Shown here piece after piece: positions 60,655 to 64,000 of a stretch of 64,000 bases of DNA. The translations under genes were made by a program, and so were the position numbers. The stretch is from Polaribacter aquimarinus (GTDB lineage Bacteria > Bacteroidota > Bacteroidia > Flavobacteriales > Flavobacteriaceae): assembly GCF_003129485.1 (NCBI RefSeq), contig NZ_QFFG01000001.1, forward strand, positions 682,001-746,000, written 5' to 3'. How positions within the stretch are numbered: the stretch's first letter is position 1; each line of letters opens with the position of its first letter. Below the pieces are notes generated by a model that was not told the DNA's origin, searched no databases, and was given only the letters and a program-made list of their open reading frames with translations.

Positions 60655-61377
60655 TTAAGTTGCTTTTTTTAACAACCAAGTTGGTACAATCTTTAATACC
60701 CAAGCTACCAATCGCCAACGCTTAGAAATATAGGCAACTCTTCTCTTCTTTTTTATCGCTGTATAAATTTGTTTTACTGCTTTTTCTAAAGGAACCAACC
60801 AAAAAATTCCATCTCCAAAAGCCATAGCAGTATTTACAAAACCAGGTCTAATTTCTGTAATAAAAACTTTGTTTGATTTTATGGATTTTGTTTTAATAAA
60901 CAAACTCTCTAAATAGGCTTTTTGATATGCTTTTGAAGCAAAATAAACAGGTGCTGAACGATTTCCTCTTATGGACGCTATAGAAGTAATTCCAACCAAA
61001 TGTCCAAATTGTTGTTTTTTAAATAAATTATAAGCTAGCGTGTACAATTTTGTAACTCCTAAAACATTGGTATTGATGCTTTGTTGTTCTTTATCCCATT
61101 CAAATTTTGGATTGATATATGCTACTCCTGAAGATTGAATAACAGTATCTATAACCTTGAACTCTGTTACAATTTCGTTAAATACTTTCTCAACTTCATC
61201 AACATCTTGGATGTCGTTTTGTTTTATTAAAATCTGATTTGGAAATTGATTTTTCAATTCTTCTAACAACTCCAATCTTCTTCCAGTAACTGCTACTTTA
61301 TAACCATCTTTTACTAAAAGTTTAGCTAGCGATTTTCCGATTCCAGAAGTTGCTCCAAAAACGATGGCGTTCTTCAT
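60655..61377 (-). CDS. SDR-family oxidoreductase
   Basis: A 240-residue classical SDR. The cofactor motif GATSGIGKS is at 8-16, the dinucleotide-preference region TGRRLELLEE (~36-45) suggests NADPH, and the active site has Ser in ITSIASIRG and Tyr/Lys in VYFASKAYQ. A hydrophobic C-terminal stretch (WRLVAWVLKIVPTWLLKKA) may bind the membrane. Substrate unknown. Confidence 0.88.
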   Translation of the reverse strand: MKNAIVFGATSGIGKSLAKLLVKDGYKVAVTGRRLELLEELKNQFPNQILIKQNDIQDVDEVEKVFNEIVTEFKVIDTVIQSSGVAYINPKFEWDKEQQSINTNVLGVTKLYTLAYNLFKKQQFGHLVGITSIASIRGNRSAPVYFASKAYQKAYLESLFIKTKSIKSNKVFITEIRPGFVNTAMAFGDGIFWLVPLEKAVKQIYTAIKKKRRVAYISKRWRLVAWVLKIVPTWLLKKAT

Positions 61378-61498
61378 TAAATTTGTAATTTTGCTTTTAT
61401 ATATTCGCTTTATTTTAGAAAGACAAGATATATAAAACTTTAAGAACTATTTCTTGATCAACACAAGAGTAATTCACAACTTATAAAGAATATTGAAC

Positions 61499-61705
61499 AT
61501 GTTTTTAAATACTTTTTTCACTTCTGGAAGAATCGTTTTTATGATTTTTTTTATTATTGCTTTTATTGCTCTTATGATTTACAGTTACAGAAAAGACATA
61601 AAAAACCATGAGCGCTACTACAAAGGTGCTGGAAAAAAAGTAATTATTTATGGCGGATTAATTATTGTAATTTTTGTAGCTATTCGTTTTCTTTTTGGCA
61701 ACTAG
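61499..61705 (+). CDS. Small two-helix membrane protein
   Basis: A 68-residue protein starting at ATG 61499; a TTG two codons upstream is less likely. It has two hydrophobic helices (~9-28 and ~47-65) separated by a charged loop (YRKDIKNHERYYKGAGKK). No family recognised. It converges with the Kir channel gene, 6 nt apart. Confidence 0.65.
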   Translation: MFLNTFFTSGRIVFMIFFIIAFIALMIYSYRKDIKNHERYYKGAGKKVIIYGGLIIVIFVAIRFLFGN

Positions 61706-61711
61706 TTATTT

Positions 61712-62629
61712 TTACATTGTTTCTACTTTACTTAAACTTTCGTGATCTAAAATGGTAAACCCGTCTTCATCAAAGGAGGCTGCTGGCACATATTTTACGT
61801 TAGTTTCTAACTTATCAAAATCATAAGAATAGATTTGATACACTTTTTGAGCAAAAGATTCTTCGTGATAACTTATCAATATATATAAAAAAGCATCTAG
61901 GTTTTCTATTTTATCATCAGAATAATCATATAACGGACTTTTTTCATCAATCTCATGTACAACAGTCCAAATTGTTGGCAAATACATAATTTTTTCTCTT
62001 TCTAATTTTAGAGTATAAAAGTTACGGGTATATGCTCCTTTTTTATCTTTTTCTGATATGGATAAGGTTACTTTAATTTCTGGTTCTATCATAACCGTTT
62101 TACGCTTGTTCATTAAACGAAACATGATTGCTCTTTCTTTTTTAAACTTTCGTAAAATCAAGTTATCACTAAATTTGATTTTAGCTTTGGGTTTAGAAAA
62201 TCGCCCATACAATAATCCTGTGATAAATGAAAAACTCAACAAACCAATCATCGCTTCAAAAGCAGCCACAAAGTTTGCAGTGATTCCTTTTGGTGCAATT
62301 CCTCCATAACCCACAGTTGTTAACGTTTGAGCGCTGAAGAAAAATCCGTTTAAGAAATCTTCTAAAAAAGTACCTTTGGGCTTTGTAATTTGTTCGATAC
62401 CTATACTTACATAAATCAATCCAAAAATGATGTTGATTAGGGTATAAGTAAAAATAATTAACAGAAAAAAATGCCACCAAGATATATCTACAAAATAAGC
62501 ATATAAATCATTAATACTTCTTTTCCTATTCAAATGTACCACGTTACTGCTTCCATCATCATTAATAATGTCTTTTGCATTTTGTTTTGATTGGTAACCA
62601 AAACCTGGATCTCTCGTTTTTCTTGCCAT
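61712..62629 (-). CDS. Inward-rectifier-type potassium channel (KirBac-like)
   Basis: A 305-residue channel. The slide-helix region (RSINDLYAYFVDISWWHF) precedes TM1 (~52-75), the pore helix and selectivity filter TVGYG (105-109, in SAQTLTTVGYGGIAPKG), TM2 (~118-140), then a cytoplasmic Ig-like Kir domain (~150-300; MFRLMNKRKTVMIEPEI, WTVVHEIDEKSPLYDYS). It should conduct K+ as a tetramer. Intact and of usual KirBac length. It stands alone. Confidence 0.93.
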   Translation of the reverse strand: MARKTRDPGFGYQSKQNAKDIINDDGSSNVVHLNRKRSINDLYAYFVDISWWHFFLLIIFTYTLINIIFGLIYVSIGIEQITKPKGTFLEDFLNGFFFSAQTLTTVGYGGIAPKGITANFVAAFEAMIGLLSFSFITGLLYGRFSKPKAKIKFSDNLILRKFKKERAIMFRLMNKRKTVMIEPEIKVTLSISEKDKKGAYTRNFYTLKLEREKIMYLPTIWTVVHEIDEKSPLYDYSDDKIENLDAFLYILISYHEESFAQKVYQIYSYDFDKLETNVKYVPAASFDEDGFTILDHESLSKVETM

Positions 62630-62666
62630 AGTATAAAGAAATAAATTGATACTTAAAGTTATGATT

Positions 62667-63428
62667 CTAAATGTGACTTTTTCGAATTCTTTTTAACCTT
62701 TTCCACGCTTTATTATTTATAAGGATGTAGAAAACAAAACACCCTATATCTAATAAAAAATAGAACAAACTTATACCACTTGGAGGATTGTTACTGGGTA
62801 AGGATTCAAAAATTCCAAATGCAATTGGGGGCCATTTCCAACAACCAAATGCTGTTCCACCAATTTCTAATAATGCCACAACAATATACATTGTATAAAA
62901 ATATAACCTGTCTTTAGGACGTTTGTAGAGTATCAAAAAAACCAATATTGTCATTAAAAAACCAAAAATATCTGAAAAAAAAATCAAATAAATGGTTGCA
63001 AAAATTAAAATAATATAAGTAAATAGTTCCTCTATAGCTTTGTGATATTTTCTTGCCAGAGCATCTTTACTAAACATTAAAACTCTACCATATAAAGCTG
63101 CATGACCTAAAGGAACATACCAGGGTACATTCTCTAATCTGTACGTATACATCCCCAAATAGACAGAAAAAAAATATTCTCCTAACAAACCTAAAACAAC
63201 GGCTACAAACATCGATTTTCTTACTCGTGGATAAGCCCTTTTATACATCCAAAAGAAACTGAAGATTGCTAAAATATTAATTGGAATTTGAGAGTTTACA
63301 AAATGATTTGTAAAATAAATTCCATCAAAAAAAAGCATGAAAATAAAACCTACAAAAATTCCTATTTTTCTGAGAAAAATATAACCTAATTTGTGTAAAT
63401 CGTTTTTTGGAATACTTGCTACTAGCAT
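62667..63428 (-). CDS. Polytopic membrane protein of unknown function
   Basis: A 253-residue protein with about seven to eight hydrophobic helices. Conserved-looking features are EYFFSVYLGMYTYRLENVPWYVPLGHA (split by a helix end), LEIGGTAFGCWKWPP and SNNPPSGISLFYFLLD. Aromatic and proline-rich loops suggest a membrane enzyme or transporter, but I do not recognise the family. It starts one base before the tag stop codon boundary, so the two are an operon. Confidence 0.65.
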   Translation of the reverse strand: MLVASIPKNDLHKLGYIFLRKIGIFVGFIFMLFFDGIYFTNHFVNSQIPINILAIFSFFWMYKRAYPRVRKSMFVAVVLGLLGEYFFSVYLGMYTYRLENVPWYVPLGHAALYGRVLMFSKDALARKYHKAIEELFTYIILIFATIYLIFFSDIFGFLMTILVFLILYKRPKDRLYFYTMYIVVALLEIGGTAFGCWKWPPIAFGIFESLPSNNPPSGISLFYFLLDIGCFVFYILINNKAWKRLKRIRKSHI

Positions 63429-63986
63429 TTATGATGGATATTTAAAACAGTTTGTTGTATGATCGTTTACCATACCAACTGCTTGCATAAAAGCATAGAC
63501 AACTGTAGATCCCACAAACTTAAACCCTCTTTTTTTTAAATCTTTAGAGATTTTATCAGACAAAGGTGTTGTAGCCGGAACATCTTCTCTTTTATGAAAT
63601 GTATTTACAATTGGTTTATCATCGACATAGCTCCAAATAAAATTAGAGAAAGAACCAAATTCTTTTTGAACTTCAATAAATAATTGCGCGTTAGTTATAG
63701 CGCTTCTTACTTTCAATTTATTTCTAATGATTCCTGAATCTTGGAGTAAAGATTGGTATTTAGTTTCAGAATATTTTTCAATTTTTTTATAATCAAAATC
63801 ATCAAAAGCTTTTCTAAAGTTTTCTCTTTTATTCAAAATAGTAATCCAGCTTAAACCTGCCTGAAAAGTTTCTAAAATTAAAAACTCAAACAAAGTTTTA
63901 TCATCATAAACTGGCTCACCCCACTCATTGTCATGATAATCTTGATATAGTTTACTATCTGTTACCCAAAAACATCTTTGTTGCAT
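63429..63986 (-). CDS. tag: DNA-3-methyladenine glycosylase I
   Basis: A 185-residue Tag protein: CFWVTDSKLYQDYHDNEWG at the start (zinc Cys and the conserved aromatic/Glu patch), FEFLILETFQAGLSWITIL (helix-hairpin-helix region), IIRNKLKVRSAITNA, and the C-terminal FKFVGSTVVYAFMQAVGMVNDH with the second zinc ligands. It removes 3-methyladenine from alkylated DNA in base excision repair. Complete; its start lies 14 nt from the window end. Confidence 0.95.
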   Translation of the reverse strand: MQQRCFWVTDSKLYQDYHDNEWGEPVYDDKTLFEFLILETFQAGLSWITILNKRENFRKAFDDFDYKKIEKYSETKYQSLLQDSGIIRNKLKVRSAITNAQLFIEVQKEFGSFSNFIWSYVDDKPIVNTFHKREDVPATTPLSDKISKDLKKRGFKFVGSTVVYAFMQAVGMVNDHTTNCFKYPS

Positions 63987-64000
63987 TTATTTTAATTCAA

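Overview
The window is AT-rich DNA from a Bacteroidota chromosome, most likely a marine member of the Flavobacteriaceae (Polaribacter/Tenacibaculum-like). This rests on type IX secretion tails (6199-7359, 22413-24854), flavobacterial promoters of the form TTTG-N17-23-TAnnTTTG, typical families (DUF4407, DUF4920, M56 peptidase, PhnA) and weak Shine-Dalgarno signals. The species is an inference.

Layout. (1) 1-3306, minus: uronate catabolism (mannonate dehydrogenase-type SDR, uxuA, kduI, kduD), with a 32-bp perfect palindrome near its predicted promoter. (2) 3745-5935: galactose genes galK-galT. (3) 5987-7522: a 1.5-kb islet between two direct repeats of the 3' end of tRNA-Leu, holding one BspA-type T9SS surface protein. 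(4) 7696-16656: mixed genes, including a dipeptidase, a DoxX-like protein, a decayed DUF2490 gene, a lipoprotein cyclophilin, a BlaI/M56 pair whose M56 protein carries an M23 domain, DUF4407, PhnA and a GNAT. (5) 16802-22199: a compact seven-gene operon, namely response regulator, H-NOX, PAS histidine kinase, FIST (NosP-type), second histidine kinase, HPt and LytTR response regulator. (6) 22413-40261: matrix and exopolysaccharide genes, namely a DUF4114 T9SS protein, a TPR/beta-barrel export porin, STAS plus flippase, a GT4, a membrane GT-C-like protein with a secreted Ig-like protein and an anchored glycoside hydrolase, a response regulator fused to a GT2, a degenerate GT2 and manA. A lone Mrr nuclease sits inside. 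(7) 40272-64000: mostly housekeeping genes (ade, an APH-M23-aminotransferase fusion, a propeller amidohydrolase, folate ligase, corA, hemW, ruvC, mnmD, ilvE, a Kir channel, tag).

Main hypothesis. Regions 5 and 6 look like one circuit. Two different haem/nitric-oxide sensor families, each with its own kinase, feed a phosphorelay ending in a LytTR DNA-binding regulator. A bipartite element (left half around GTCTAAACATC, right half around TTTCGTCGACAG or a repeat of the left half, about 21 bp apart) lies upstream of the sensing operon itself and of four units in the polysaccharide region (sites near 16689, 22304, 27063, 28970 and 37294), at similar distances from TAnnTTTG-like -7 boxes. The REC-GT2 fusion gives the relay a possible direct enzymatic output as well. 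The gene content is read from the sequence. The nitric-oxide ligand, the phosphotransfer order and LytTR binding are inferences.
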